NCBI GenBank assembly: GCA_014190015.1
Contig: BJFT01000009.1
Coordinates: 1 to 38,191, forward strand
Direction of reading: 5' to 3'
Length of the DNA stretch: 38,191 bases
Source of the DNA: Actinomycetes bacterium
GTDB lineage: Bacteria; Actinomycetota; Actinomycetes; Nanopelagicales; Nanopelagicaceae
Each line of letters starts with the position of its first letter. The first letter of the stretch is position 1. Below, piece by piece: positions 8,149 to 16,506 of the stretch. The notes under the pieces are model-generated. The model saw only the letters and a program-made list of their open reading frames with translations, made no database searches and had not been told where the DNA came from. A program made the position numbers and the translations under genes.

Positions 8149-8982
8149 TTAAAACCCTATTCGTGCAATTGTGTAAAAATCATTAACTAAGAGAGATTCG
8201 CCCCGAAGTGTCGGATCTATGCCTGCTTCAATCAGAACTTTTTCTGCGGCACCTGATGAGCCGTAAATACTTGAGAGCGCCGAACGCAACATCTTTCTAC
8301 GCTGAGCAAAAGCTGCATCGATTAATGTAAAGGTTTTGAGTCGTAGCGCTTCTTCACCCAATGGTTGATGTCGACTGAATGAAACTAACTTGGAATCAAC
8401 TCCGGGTACGGGCCAAAAAATTGAACGAGATATGGAACCGGCGCCATGTAAATCTGCCCACCATGCTGCTTTCACAGATGGAATTCCGTACTCCTTAGTT
8501 CCTGGTTTAGCAGCTAAGCGATCTGCAACTTCAGCCTGCACCATAACTACACCAGATTTAAGTGTTGGAAATATTTCTAGTAGATGCAGTAATACCGGAA
8601 CAGAAACGTTGTATGGCAAGTTTGCCACGAGCACTGTTGGCGCTTCTGGCAATGACTTTAAATGAAGTGCATCCTGATGAATAACGCTAAACGTTGCAGC
8701 GCTCTCATTATGTACCGCAACCGTTTGTGGCAATCGTGTGGCTAAACGCTCATCAATTTCTACAGCAATTACAGACTTTGCTTCTTCCAAAAGAGCGAGT
8801 GTGAGCGAACCTAACCCAGGTCCAATTTCTAATGCGACATCTGAACTTGTAACGCCGGCAGTACGAACGATTTTTCTACAGACATTTGCATCAATGACAA
8901 AATTTTGGCCGAGTGATTTTGCTGGCTTGATTCCTAACTCCTCTGCCAGCTCGCGAATTTCTGCTGCGCCTAGCAAGGTCAT
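8149..8982 (-). CDS. rsmA: 16S rRNA (A1518/A1519-N6) dimethyltransferase
   Basis: KsgA/RsmA dimethylates two adenosines in the 3' terminal hairpin of 16S rRNA during late 30S assembly. It has 277 residues, with the family opening KPAKSLGQNF, SAM motif I EIGPGLGSLT at residues 52-61 and the catalytic NLPY at 121-124. The start codon overlaps the tatD stop as ATGA, so the two are translationally coupled. In many actinobacteria rpfB lies between tatD and rsmA; here nothing does. Confidence 0.96.
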   Translation of the reverse strand: MTLLGAAEIRELAEELGIKPAKSLGQNFVIDANVCRKIVRTAGVTSSDVALEIGPGLGSLTLALLEEAKSVIAVEIDERLATRLPQTVAVHNESAATFSVIHQDALHLKSLPEAPTVLVANLPYNVSVPVLLHLLEIFPTLKSGVVMVQAEVADRLAAKPGTKEYGIPSVKAAWWADLHGAGSISRSIFWPVPGVDSKLVSFSRHQPLGEEALRLKTFTLIDAAFAQRRKMLRSALSSIYGSSGAAEKVLIEAGIDPTLRGESLLVNDFYTIARIGF

Positions 8983-9836
8983 TCGAATGAACCAAAAATA
9001 CGTTCAGCATTATTGCTAAGGGCTGTCGCAAGCTCTGCGTCGCTAACATCTCTTTCATCTGCCATGGCTCGGACAATATTGGCAATTTGAGCAGGTGTAT
9101 TAAGAGCACCACGATGTGGTGTGGGTGCTAAAAATGGTGAATCTGTTTCTACTAATAGCTGATCGACCGGAACAATTTTTACGGCTTCACGTAATTCTGG
9201 AGCGTTTTTAAAAGTTAGAGTCCCAGCAAAAGAAAGGATATATCCGCGGTCGACGCAGATTTTTGCCATTGCTAAATCTCCTGAATAACAGTGAAAAATA
9301 GTTTTCTCTGGTGCTCCAACTTCAAGTAAAACGGAGAGGACATCTTCGTGGGAATCTCGGTCATGAATAACGAGTGCTTTGTTATGTTTCTTTGCTAATT
9401 CAATATGCCACTTGAAAGACTCTTGTTGTCTCTTTCGCAATTCAGGTGGAGTTCGGAAATAATCCAAACCCGTTTCACCAATTGCTCGTACGCGAGGATG
9501 CTCTGCCAGCTTTGCGATGATGGACCAGTCGTGTTCTAGATCTTCTACAACGGGCGCTTCATTTGGGTGCAGAGCAACCGCTGCAAGAACTCTGCCTTTC
9601 CAATGTTCTGCTGCATCTACGCACCATTGTGATTGTTCTGCTGAATATCCAACTTGTACCACTCGGTCGACTCCAGCTTCGCGCGCATCATCTAAAACTT
9701 TACGAACTTCATCTGAGTCTGGTGCTGCGTTTGTAACAATTTCTAGATGTGCATGTGCATCAACAGTTTTAACTGGTAATGGTTCGGGTTGTGGAGCAGG
9801 AATACGATCGAGGTCTCGGTTATGACGATCTGCCAC
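8979..9836 (-). CDS. tatD: TatD-family metal-dependent DNase
   Basis: A 285-residue TIM-barrel hydrolase of the TatD family, which acts as a 3'-5' exonuclease on DNA and RNA. Metal-ligand motifs are visible in order: VDAHAHL at residues 25-31, GETGLDYF, VIHDRDSHED, FHCYSGD and VETDSPFLAP. The N-terminal 20 residues are a polar, proline-containing extension before the barrel. The start is GTG, 5 nt after the metG stop, and the stop overlaps the rsmA start by 4 nt. Its place between metG and rsmA is the standard actinobacterial order. Confidence 0.94.
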   Translation of the reverse strand: MADRHNRDLDRIPAPQPEPLPVKTVDAHAHLEIVTNAAPDSDEVRKVLDDAREAGVDRVVQVGYSAEQSQWCVDAAEHWKGRVLAAVALHPNEAPVVEDLEHDWSIIAKLAEHPRVRAIGETGLDYFRTPPELRKRQQESFKWHIELAKKHNKALVIHDRDSHEDVLSVLLEVGAPEKTIFHCYSGDLAMAKICVDRGYILSFAGTLTFKNAPELREAVKIVPVDQLLVETDSPFLAPTPHRGALNTPAQIANIVRAMADERDVSDAELATALSNNAERIFGSFE

Positions 9837-9841
9837 AGGAG

Positions 9842-11419
9842 TTACTCCGCAGATTCAAGACGCGGGAAAAGAACTGGAGTTTTTGTCACACGTGCACCAA
9901 CTGGTAATTGTCCCCATGTCGCAACGGATGCAATCTTCTGTGAACCTAAATCACCCAGAGCTGCTTGTGCACCAAGACTCTGCCACAAAATTTCACATGT
10001 TGCAGGCATGACTGAGTTAAGCAAAACTGCGAGTGCGCGCAAAGATTCTGCGGTGTTGTAAAGAACTTCCTCGAGTACAACTTTGTTTGCTGGATCTTTA
10101 GCAAGAATCCATGGTTCTTTTTCTGTAACATAGCCATTTACTCGTTTGCAGAAATCCATAATTGCATTGATGCCGCCCTGGAAATCTAACGCGCACATTG
10201 CCGCATCTGCTTTAGAAACTGCATCAGAAAGCGCTTCTTCGAGCCCCTTGTCGTGAGCCACTTGTGGAAGATTTCCATCACAGTATTTTTCAATCATTGC
10301 AGCAAGACGCGATGCGAGGTTTCCAAAATCATTTGCTAATTCACTTGTATATCGCGCACTCATGTCTTCCCATGAAAATGAGCCATCAGATCCAAATGGA
10401 ATTGCGCGCAAGAAGTAATATCTAAACGCATCCACGCCAAAGTAATCAGTAATATCACTTGGAGCAATACCGGTGAGCTTGCTCTTGCTCATCTTTGCTC
10501 CGCCAACTAGCAACCAACCATGTGCAAATACTTTCTTTGGAACTGCAAGGCCTGCAGCCATCAACATCGCCGGCCAAATTACTGCGTGAAAACGTAAAAT
10601 ATCTTTTCCAACGAGGTGAACATCTGCAGGCCACGTTTGTGCAAACTTCTTGCCACCTTCGGAATCTGCGGCATCCGTTAGTCCAACCGCGGTTGCATAA
10701 TTTAAAAGCGCGTCAAACCAGACGTAAACAACTTGCTTGGTATCCCACGGAACTGGGATTCCCCAATCGAATGTAGATCGTGAAATTGAGAGATCAGAAA
10801 CGCCACCTTCAAGGAATGAGAGGACTTCATTGCGGGCGCTCTCAGGCTGGCATGCATCTGGATTCTTTTTGTAGTGCTCAATTAATGGAGCAGCAAAATC
10901 AGAGAGCTTAAAGAACCAATTCTCTTCATTTACTAATTCAATTGGCTTGCTATGAATCGGGCAGAGTTTTTCGCCATTTGATTCAATTAAATCTCCTGGT
11001 AACTTGAATTCTTCGCATCCAACGCAATAAGGGCCCTCATATTTTCCTGAATAAATATGTCCTGAGTCTTTTAATCCCTGCAAGAACTTTTGCACACGCT
11101 CTGTATGTCGTTTTTCAGTTGTGCGAATAAAGTCATCATTAGCAATATTGAGCGCTTCCCAATTTGGTTTCCACGCTTCGGCTACTAATCGATCTACCCA
11201 TGCTTGTGGTGCAACGTTGTTCTGTTCTGCGGTGCGCATAACTTTTTGCCCGTGTTCATCTGTTCCTGTTAAGAACCAGACTGATTCACCGCGTTGACGA
11301 TGCCATCTGGTAAGCACATCTCCTGCAACAGTTGTGTACGCATGACCAATGTGCGGTGCATCATTTACATAGTAAATAGGCGTAGTGAGATAGAAGGATT
11401 TATCGCTCACGTTGCTCAT
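9842..11419 (-). CDS. metG: Methionyl-tRNA synthetase
   Basis: Charges initiator and elongator tRNA-Met. The class I signatures are HIGH at residues 23-26 and KMSKS at 309-313. A zinc knuckle with CVGC and CPIH lies between them, as in the shorter single-knuckle bacterial type. At 525 residues it ends after the anticodon-binding helices and lacks the C-terminal EMAP/Trbp111-like tRNA-binding domain found in E. coli, which is usual in actinobacteria. The start overlaps the rsmI stop as ATGA, and tatD follows after 5 nt. Confidence 0.97.
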   Translation of the reverse strand: MSNVSDKSFYLTTPIYYVNDAPHIGHAYTTVAGDVLTRWHRQRGESVWFLTGTDEHGQKVMRTAEQNNVAPQAWVDRLVAEAWKPNWEALNIANDDFIRTTEKRHTERVQKFLQGLKDSGHIYSGKYEGPYCVGCEEFKLPGDLIESNGEKLCPIHSKPIELVNEENWFFKLSDFAAPLIEHYKKNPDACQPESARNEVLSFLEGGVSDLSISRSTFDWGIPVPWDTKQVVYVWFDALLNYATAVGLTDAADSEGGKKFAQTWPADVHLVGKDILRFHAVIWPAMLMAAGLAVPKKVFAHGWLLVGGAKMSKSKLTGIAPSDITDYFGVDAFRYYFLRAIPFGSDGSFSWEDMSARYTSELANDFGNLASRLAAMIEKYCDGNLPQVAHDKGLEEALSDAVSKADAAMCALDFQGGINAIMDFCKRVNGYVTEKEPWILAKDPANKVVLEEVLYNTAESLRALAVLLNSVMPATCEILWQSLGAQAALGDLGSQKIASVATWGQLPVGARVTKTPVLFPRLESAE

Positions 11420-12258
11420 TTGCCTATCTTATTAGCATCTACAACGGCGGCATAAACCGAACGCTTAGGAAGTGAGAATTCTTCGGCTACAGCAGCAATT
11501 GCACCCTTGCGATCCATGCCCGCTGATTCAAACTCTTGCACACGTGCAACCATTGCATCCGTTGTTACCGATTTAGCATCAGTTGTGGCGCCGGCAATAA
11601 CTAAAGTGATTTCGCCCAGCACTTCATTCTTCTGGCTCCACTCAAGTAATTGAGATAAATCGCCACGAATTGTTTGTTCGTAATGTTTTGTCATTTCGCG
11701 GCAAATAGCTGCTTTACGTTCAGAACCAAAAGTTGCAAGTGCATCTGCAAGTGACTCTTCTAGGCGATGTGGCGCTTCAAAAAAGACGAGTGTTCGTTCA
11801 TCGAATCTAAGCGACTCGTAAAATTTTTGTCTTGCACCCGTTGTGCGTGGTGGGAAACCATCAAAAGAAAAACGATCCGTTGGTAAACCAGATAACGCAA
11901 CTGCCATTGTGACAGCTGAAGGGCCAGGTAAAACTTGGAGTGCGATGTTTTCAGCGGATGCATCCCGAGCCAAACGAAAACCAGGATCACTAATCGTCGG
12001 CATTCCTGCATCGCTAACAACTAGAACAGTTTTTCCAATTCTGAGTAATTCAAGAATTTCTTGTGTTCGTTCCTCTTCATTGCCATCGAAGAATGAAATA
12101 ACTTTTCCTACGAACGTAACTCCGAGATCGGATGCCAATCTATGAAAGCGACGAGAGTCTTCGGCTGCAATAACATCAGCTGTTGCGATTGCATCGATTA
12201 GGCGTGCAGAAGCATCCTTGGGATTACCAAGAGGAGTTGCTGCCAATATAAGTGCCAT
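11416..12258 (-). CDS. rsmI: 16S rRNA (cytidine-1402-2'-O) methyltransferase
   Basis: RsmI methylates the 2'-OH of C1402 in the ribosomal P site using SAM. The 280-residue tetrapyrrole-methylase fold shows the family opening LAATPLGNPKDAS, the glycine/proline SAM loop VVSDAGMPTISDPG and the segment VLPGPSAVTMALSGLP-like near residue 115. It is the first gene of the leftward rsmI-metG-tatD-rsmA-ispE unit, all joined by overlaps or gaps of a few bases. There is no Shine-Dalgarno; a GATGAT hexamer ends 6 nt before the ATG, consistent with a leaderless start. It diverges from pmt. Confidence 0.95.
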   Translation of the reverse strand: MALILAATPLGNPKDASARLIDAIATADVIAAEDSRRFHRLASDLGVTFVGKVISFFDGNEEERTQEILELLRIGKTVLVVSDAGMPTISDPGFRLARDASAENIALQVLPGPSAVTMAVALSGLPTDRFSFDGFPPRTTGARQKFYESLRFDERTLVFFEAPHRLEESLADALATFGSERKAAICREMTKHYEQTIRGDLSQLLEWSQKNEVLGEITLVIAGATTDAKSVTTDAMVARVQEFESAGMDRKGAIAAVAEEFSLPKRSVYAAVVDANKIGK

Positions 12259-12300
12259 GGCGCAATCATCTCAGTAATTCTGCTCGGATACGCTATCTCC
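12259..12300. promoter_or_regulatory. Divergent rsmI/pmt intergenic region
   Basis: Only 42 bases separate two divergent start codons. GATGAT (minus strand, 12270-12265) ends 6 nt before the rsmI ATG, and TACGCT (12289-12294) ends 6 nt before the pmt GTG. Neither start has a recognisable Shine-Dalgarno. Both hexamers fit -10 boxes of leaderless promoters; no strong -35 is evident. Confidence 0.4.
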
Positions 12301-13575
12301 GTGATCGCAAGCGTTGCACCAATACTTATCGCAATTGGAGCATTTTTTCTTCGCATTATTAATCTGGACATCCCAAAAGGCTTTGTATTTGATGAGGTTT
12401 ACTACGTTGACGGCGCTAGAGATATGTTGAAATACGGCGTTGAAGTTGATGGATTAAAACCAGAATTTGTTGTTCACCCACCTATAGGCAAATGGAGCAT
12501 TGCAATAGGTATAAAAATTTTCGGGGATAACGAATTCGGCTGGCGAATTACAGCTGCTATTGCGGGCACTCTAATAATTCTTATTGCATCTCGATTGGCT
12601 CATGAACTCTTTTATTCACCATTCTTAACTGCAATAGCTGCGGCTCTCTTGGCATTTGATGGATTGCTTTTGGTGCATTCACGAACAGCACTTCTTGATC
12701 TTTTCCTCACGCTCTTTATTTTGATAGCCGCTTACTTCTGGTTCAGGCAACAGTATTGGTATGCGAGCATATTTTTTGGCCTGGCATTAGCAACTAAATG
12801 GAGCGCGCTGTACTTCATCGCGTTGTTTGGATTTATAACGTTGTTCAGGTTGTACCAACAAGAGAGTGTAAAAGAATCGCTAAGAACCGTGACTCTACGA
12901 ATTGTGCAATTCGGAGTTATTCCAATCTCTATTTATATTTTCTCTTGGATTGGTTGGTTTATTAGCAAACGTGGATGGAATCGAGATTACGCATCAAACC
13001 CATTTAGTTCGCTGATTTACTATCACAAACAAATGTTGGATTTTCATACTTCACTCGTTGAAAAACATGCATACCAAGCAAATCCATGGAGTTGGCTAAT
13101 CATGGGAAGGCCAACATCTTTCTACTACGAATCACCACAAGGATGTGGCAGCAATAACTGCGCTCAAGAAGTATTGGCTTTAGGTACACCCGTATTGTGG
13201 TGGAGCGCAACGCTTGCAGTAGTAGTACTTATTGGTTATTGGATGTGGCAGTTCTATCAGCGCAAAGTTGATAGCAAACTAACTTTTATTCTTCTTGGAA
13301 TCATTGCTGGATATTTACCGTGGTTCTTCTTTCAAAAGCGCACCGTATTTAGCTTCTATGCAATCGTTTTCGAACCATTCTTGATCCTGGCACTTGTGTA
13401 CTGTGCCAAACTCTTTATAGATAGAAGTCGAAATCCAGCTGATGCGCAAGTAATAATCCTTGGCTTTGTTGCTGTGGTTTTCCTAAATTTTGTTTACTTT
13501 TTGCCTTTATATCTAGGCGAAGTAATCACCTATGCACAATGGCATATGCGGATGTGGTTCTCTTCTTGGATTTAG
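12301..13575 (+). CDS. Polyprenyl-phosphate-mannose protein O-mannosyltransferase (PMT family)
   Basis: A GT-C fold membrane enzyme that transfers mannose from polyprenyl-phosphate-mannose to Ser/Thr of exported proteins. The N-terminal helix is followed by the extracytoplasmic loop FVFDEVYYVDGARD with the conserved Asp-Glu at residues 31-32, then about ten hydrophobic segments and the family loop ESPQGCGSNNCAQEVLALG. At 424 residues it is shorter than the roughly 500 common in actinobacteria. The start is GTG with no in-frame upstream alternative. It sits beside rsmI, as in Mycobacterium, and converges on glpR with 1 nt between the stops. Confidence 0.9.
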   Translation: MIASVAPILIAIGAFFLRIINLDIPKGFVFDEVYYVDGARDMLKYGVEVDGLKPEFVVHPPIGKWSIAIGIKIFGDNEFGWRITAAIAGTLIILIASRLAHELFYSPFLTAIAAALLAFDGLLLVHSRTALLDLFLTLFILIAAYFWFRQQYWYASIFFGLALATKWSALYFIALFGFITLFRLYQQESVKESLRTVTLRIVQFGVIPISIYIFSWIGWFISKRGWNRDYASNPFSSLIYYHKQMLDFHTSLVEKHAYQANPWSWLIMGRPTSFYYESPQGCGSNNCAQEVLALGTPVLWWSATLAVVVLIGYWMWQFYQRKVDSKLTFILLGIIAGYLPWFFFQKRTVFSFYAIVFEPFLILALVYCAKLFIDRSRNPADAQVIILGFVAVVFLNFVYFLPLYLGEVITYAQWHMRMWFSSWI

Positions 13576-13576
13576 A

Positions 13577-14353
13577 TTATTCGTTTGAAGCGCGTGAACG
13601 ATTGAGTCTTTCCACTGCTTCTTCAGCCAAATCCTGATCAAATACCTGATCACGTGAAGGAGTTGCGGCTGCAAGTGCTTCACGCGCAAGGCGTTCTTGA
13701 TCTTCACTCCATTGGCCAGGAATTGTGAGATCAATAGTTCTGCGTGGCGTAACCGCTTTTGGTGCATTTACATAAGTTGGTACAGGAATCTCATTAGGTT
13801 GCCATGCACCGCGATTCTCAGCAGAACCTTTTGGCAAAATTACGACACCCGATAATTCACGTTCGGAAAGTGGAATCCAATGCTCTTTCTGAGCGGTGTG
13901 ATTAACAACCTCAGAGAGATTTGTGCTTGATGTACCAGATTGACTCTTTTGTAAGTTTTTAATTCTGCGCTTGTAGAGCTTCTCACTAATTGTTTGTCTT
14001 CTTACGTGCGCAACATAAATAAGTATTCCAGTTAATGGAATGAGTGCGAAGGTAATTTTCATAGTATTCATAAGACCACCAACAATTGTTGTAAGGAGTG
14101 AGATGATTAGGATTGAAAAAACTATTCTTCTTTGCATTAGACGTTGTGCAACTTTTGCTTCGTGATCTAAATCTGTGTGAATTACTCCAGATCCAGAACT
14201 TCCACCAGGCGAACTATTTGCTACGACTCGAAGTGCACTTTTGTAACGTTCAATTGATTTTCCAGAAAATTCATTTCTATCGTGAACCCATCGTGGCAAG
14301 AAATAGGCAACCCACATACCGATGATTGCCAAATAGATAAGTCCAGAAGCCAT
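13577..14353 (-). CDS. glpR: GlpR/SepX-like divisome membrane protein
   Basis: Resembles the actinobacterial membrane protein called GlpR in Corynebacterium and SepX in Streptomyces, the membrane partner of the gephyrin-like protein Glp in cell division. The N-terminal helix ASGLIYLAIIGMWVAYFLPRWV matches the family's characteristic opening, followed by a short polar stretch, two further helices at about residues 72-115, and a polar C-terminal cytoplasmic tail of about 140 residues. I start at the ATG at 14353 rather than the TTG at 14362 because the family protein begins just before this helix. A -10-like TATCTT ends 8 nt upstream. It is followed by pmt in convergence; rimJ and glp lie upstream on the same strand. 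Confidence 0.78.
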   Translation of the reverse strand: MASGLIYLAIIGMWVAYFLPRWVHDRNEFSGKSIERYKSALRVVANSSPGGSSGSGVIHTDLDHEAKVAQRLMQRRIVFSILIISLLTTIVGGLMNTMKITFALIPLTGILIYVAHVRRQTISEKLYKRRIKNLQKSQSGTSSTNLSEVVNHTAQKEHWIPLSERELSGVVILPKGSAENRGAWQPNEIPVPTYVNAPKAVTPRRTIDLTIPGQWSEDQERLAREALAAATPSRDQVFDQDLAEEAVERLNRSRASNE

Positions 14354-14422
14354 GATGTACAAAGATAGAGGGAGAAATAGGACCTATCGGGTATTTAAGC
14401 ACCCATTTCGGTCTGCTTTTTT

Positions 14423-15007
14423 CTACTTAACTAATGGGTTTTCTTTTACGAATGAAAGATGATCACGCCAATCACCATCAATATGTAAATACCGCGGGCG
14501 TTCACCTTCTAATACATACCCGGCTTTTTCGGCCACTCGACGAGAAGCAGCATTTTCAGGTCGAAGATTTATTTCAATTCGATGTAGCGCTAAGACTGAA
14601 AAGCCATATTCGGTCAATAAGTTAACAGCTTCCGTCGTATAACCGCGTCCTGCATACGCACGATCAATCCAATATCCGATATGAGCACCTCGCATGGCTC
14701 CCAAAATAATTCCACCCATAGAAATTTGTCCGATTAAATTGTTTTCATGCCAGATTGCAAAAGAAATCGAGCGGCCATCACGTGATTCACGATTGAGGGT
14801 TCTAACTAATCTGAAAAATGATGGCAACTCTTTTTGTAGTGATTCGACATCACTGCCAGGGATAAATGGAAGTGTGGCTTCCCATGGAGATAACCACTCT
14901 CGATTTTCGGCTCGGACGTTGAGCCATTTTTTTCTATCGCGCAAACGCAATGGTCTTAGATAAATCTCTGTACCGTGAAGCGTTATCGGCCAGGAGTGTT
15001 CACGCAT
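14423..15007 (-). CDS. rimJ: GNAT acetyltransferase, RimJ-like
   Basis: A 194-residue N-acetyltransferase of the RimJ/RimL type, which acetylates N-terminal residues of ribosomal or other proteins using acetyl-CoA. Visible parts are the opening ITLHGTEIYLRPLRLRD, the central strand IGQISMGG, the acetyl-CoA loop IDRAYAGRGYTTEAV and the closing block LRPENAASRRVAEKAGYVLEGERPRY. The ATG directly follows the glp TAA with no intervening base, so the two are coupled. The real substrate is unknown. The conserved glp-rimJ-glpR order raises the possibility of a division-linked target, which is inference. Confidence 0.85.
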   Translation of the reverse strand: MREHSWPITLHGTEIYLRPLRLRDRKKWLNVRAENREWLSPWEATLPFIPGSDVESLQKELPSFFRLVRTLNRESRDGRSISFAIWHENNLIGQISMGGIILGAMRGAHIGYWIDRAYAGRGYTTEAVNLLTEYGFSVLALHRIEINLRPENAASRRVAEKAGYVLEGERPRYLHIDGDWRDHLSFVKENPLVK

Positions 15008-15919
15008 TTATATGTATCGCCGCTCGAGAACCACGACATTTACCGAAGCACCTGCTTCGATAGTTTCATCTTTTTCACTAAGGGCAATAAATGAGTTTGC
15101 ATCTGACAGAGTTGAAATTTCATCTTGGATTTCTAGAGCACGCACAGACGTTGCATCTTCTGAAAGTATCGCACGTACATATGAACGTGTCCCTGGAGTC
15201 GAACTGATCGCCTTCTCAAGTTTTGCTTTTACGGATGGTCGATGAATTGTCGCTACTCCAAGCATGGTGCGAATCATTGGTCGAACAAATAGCTCAAAAG
15301 ATATGTATGCATTTATCGGATCACCAGGAAGAGTAACGACAGGAGTTTTGTCGGGACCAATCTGACCGAAATTATGTCTTCCACTATTTTCTATAGCCAA
15401 ATCAAGTGTTGTTATTTCGCCCATTTTTTGAAGAGTGCGTGTGATTAAATCAAATGAATCATCGTTGCGTTCACCGCTAATGACGATTAAATCTGCTCGT
15501 ACTAATTGATCTTCGATGACCGCCAAAAGTTCCTCTTCATCATCAGGAATTGAATGTACGCGATAACCAATTGCGCCTACTTCACGGACAGCAGTTGTAA
15601 GCAACCACGAGTTGGTTTCAAACTCTTCGTCTGCCTTCAGTGAGTGACCTGGTTCAACTAAATCTGGTCCGGCAGACAAGATAACAACGCGTGGATGCGG
15701 ACGTGTTGGCAGATGATCTAAACCAATTGATGCAGCTAAGCCAATCTGTGTCGAACGGATTCGGCTATTGGCACGTAGAACTAATCTTTCACCAGCATAA
15801 ATATCTTCGGCCAATGTTGCACCATGTGCATCCAATAAAGGTAAGTCAAGCGGCTCAAGTGGATGACAAATTCCCAGTAATGAACTGAGAAACTCATCGA
15901 CTCGCATCTGCTCTGCCAT
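15008..15919 (-). CDS. glp: Truncated MoeA/gephyrin homologue, probable divisome scaffold Glp
   Basis: About 303 residues against roughly 400 for MoeA. The N-terminal helix block (MRVDEFLSSLLG, then LLDAHGATLAEDIYA) joins almost directly to the segment before the molybdopterin-binding core (RPHPRVVILSAGPDL, about residues 78-89). The module carrying NSAMDGYA, roughly 100 residues, is absent. In the core the usual TGDEL is AGPDL, the usual SGGVSxGDYD is SGERNDDSFD, and the MKPGKP loop is IENSGRH; LPGDP is kept. Domain IV is present at the C-terminus. Loss of these parts argues against molybdenum insertion. In actinobacteria the paralogue Glp binds FtsZ and the receptor GlpR, encoded two genes downstream here. 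I start at the ATG at 15919; a GTG at 15925 is the alternative. Confidence 0.8.
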   Translation of the reverse strand: MAEQMRVDEFLSSLLGICHPLEPLDLPLLDAHGATLAEDIYAGERLVLRANSRIRSTQIGLAASIGLDHLPTRPHPRVVILSAGPDLVEPGHSLKADEEFETNSWLLTTAVREVGAIGYRVHSIPDDEEELLAVIEDQLVRADLIVISGERNDDSFDLITRTLQKMGEITTLDLAIENSGRHNFGQIGPDKTPVVTLPGDPINAYISFELFVRPMIRTMLGVATIHRPSVKAKLEKAISSTPGTRSYVRAILSEDATSVRALEIQDEISTLSDANSFIALSEKDETIEAGASVNVVVLERRYI

Positions 15920-15963
15920 AATCACACCATACTTGTTGGAGCGAGATATCTAGGGGATTTGCG

Positions 15964-16506
15964 ATGAAAGATAAAGCACTTATTCGTGAACGATACCGCC
16001 GTGAAAGACGTGAGGCTTTCGTTCCTGCTGTTTATTCAAATGTTCTTTCAACTCCAGAAGTAACGCAGGCCACAATTATTGCAAGCTATGTTTCTTATGG
16101 TTATGAACCCAATACCATCGAACTTAATCGCGCATTGATTAAATCCGGAAAAACTCTGTTGCTTCCACGAGTAAATAATGATCACATTGATTGGATTTAT
16201 TGGGACGGCGATGAAAACAAACTCGTAGAAAAGAAAAAGATCCTTGAGCCAGTTGGCGATGTTGTTTCCCCACTGCCCGCGATTGATGTTGTAATCGTGC
16301 CTGCGCTTCGCATCGATCGCGATGGATTTCGACTCGGTCAAGGTGGTGGCTTCTACGATCGCGCTCTTCCGATGATGTCCGGATGGAAAATTGCCCTCGT
16401 GCATTCAGGTGAAGTAACGAGTGAAGTTTTGCCACGTGAAGCTCACGACATTGCAGTTAATGCAGCAGCTACTCCGGATTTAATCGTGAGATTTAAAAGT
16501 TCTTAG
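15964..16506 (+). CDS. 5-formyltetrahydrofolate cyclo-ligase
   Basis: Converts 5-formyl-THF to 5,10-methenyl-THF with ATP, clearing an inhibitory folate. The 180-residue protein has the N-terminal basic segment RERYRRERR, the middle YGYEPNTIEL and LPRVNNDHIDW, and the C-terminal signature VPALRIDRDGFRLGQGGGFYDRAL that binds folate and nucleotide. An AGGGG about 9 nt before the ATG is a fair ribosome site. It diverges from glp and overlaps the acyl-CoA dehydrogenase stop by 4 nt in convergence. In mycobacteria galU lies between glp and this gene; here it does not. Confidence 0.94.
   Translation: MKDKALIRERYRRERREAFVPAVYSNVLSTPEVTQATIIASYVSYGYEPNTIELNRALIKSGKTLLLPRVNNDHIDWIYWDGDENKLVEKKKILEPVGDVVSPLPAIDVVIVPALRIDRDGFRLGQGGGFYDRALPMMSGWKIALVHSGEVTSEVLPREAHDIAVNAAATPDLIVRFKSS

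Noticed and set aside
14378-14420. Possible terminator between rimJ and glpR
   Set aside because: GGGT/ACCC arms are only 4 bp and the T-run is on the opposite side for the leftward genes.
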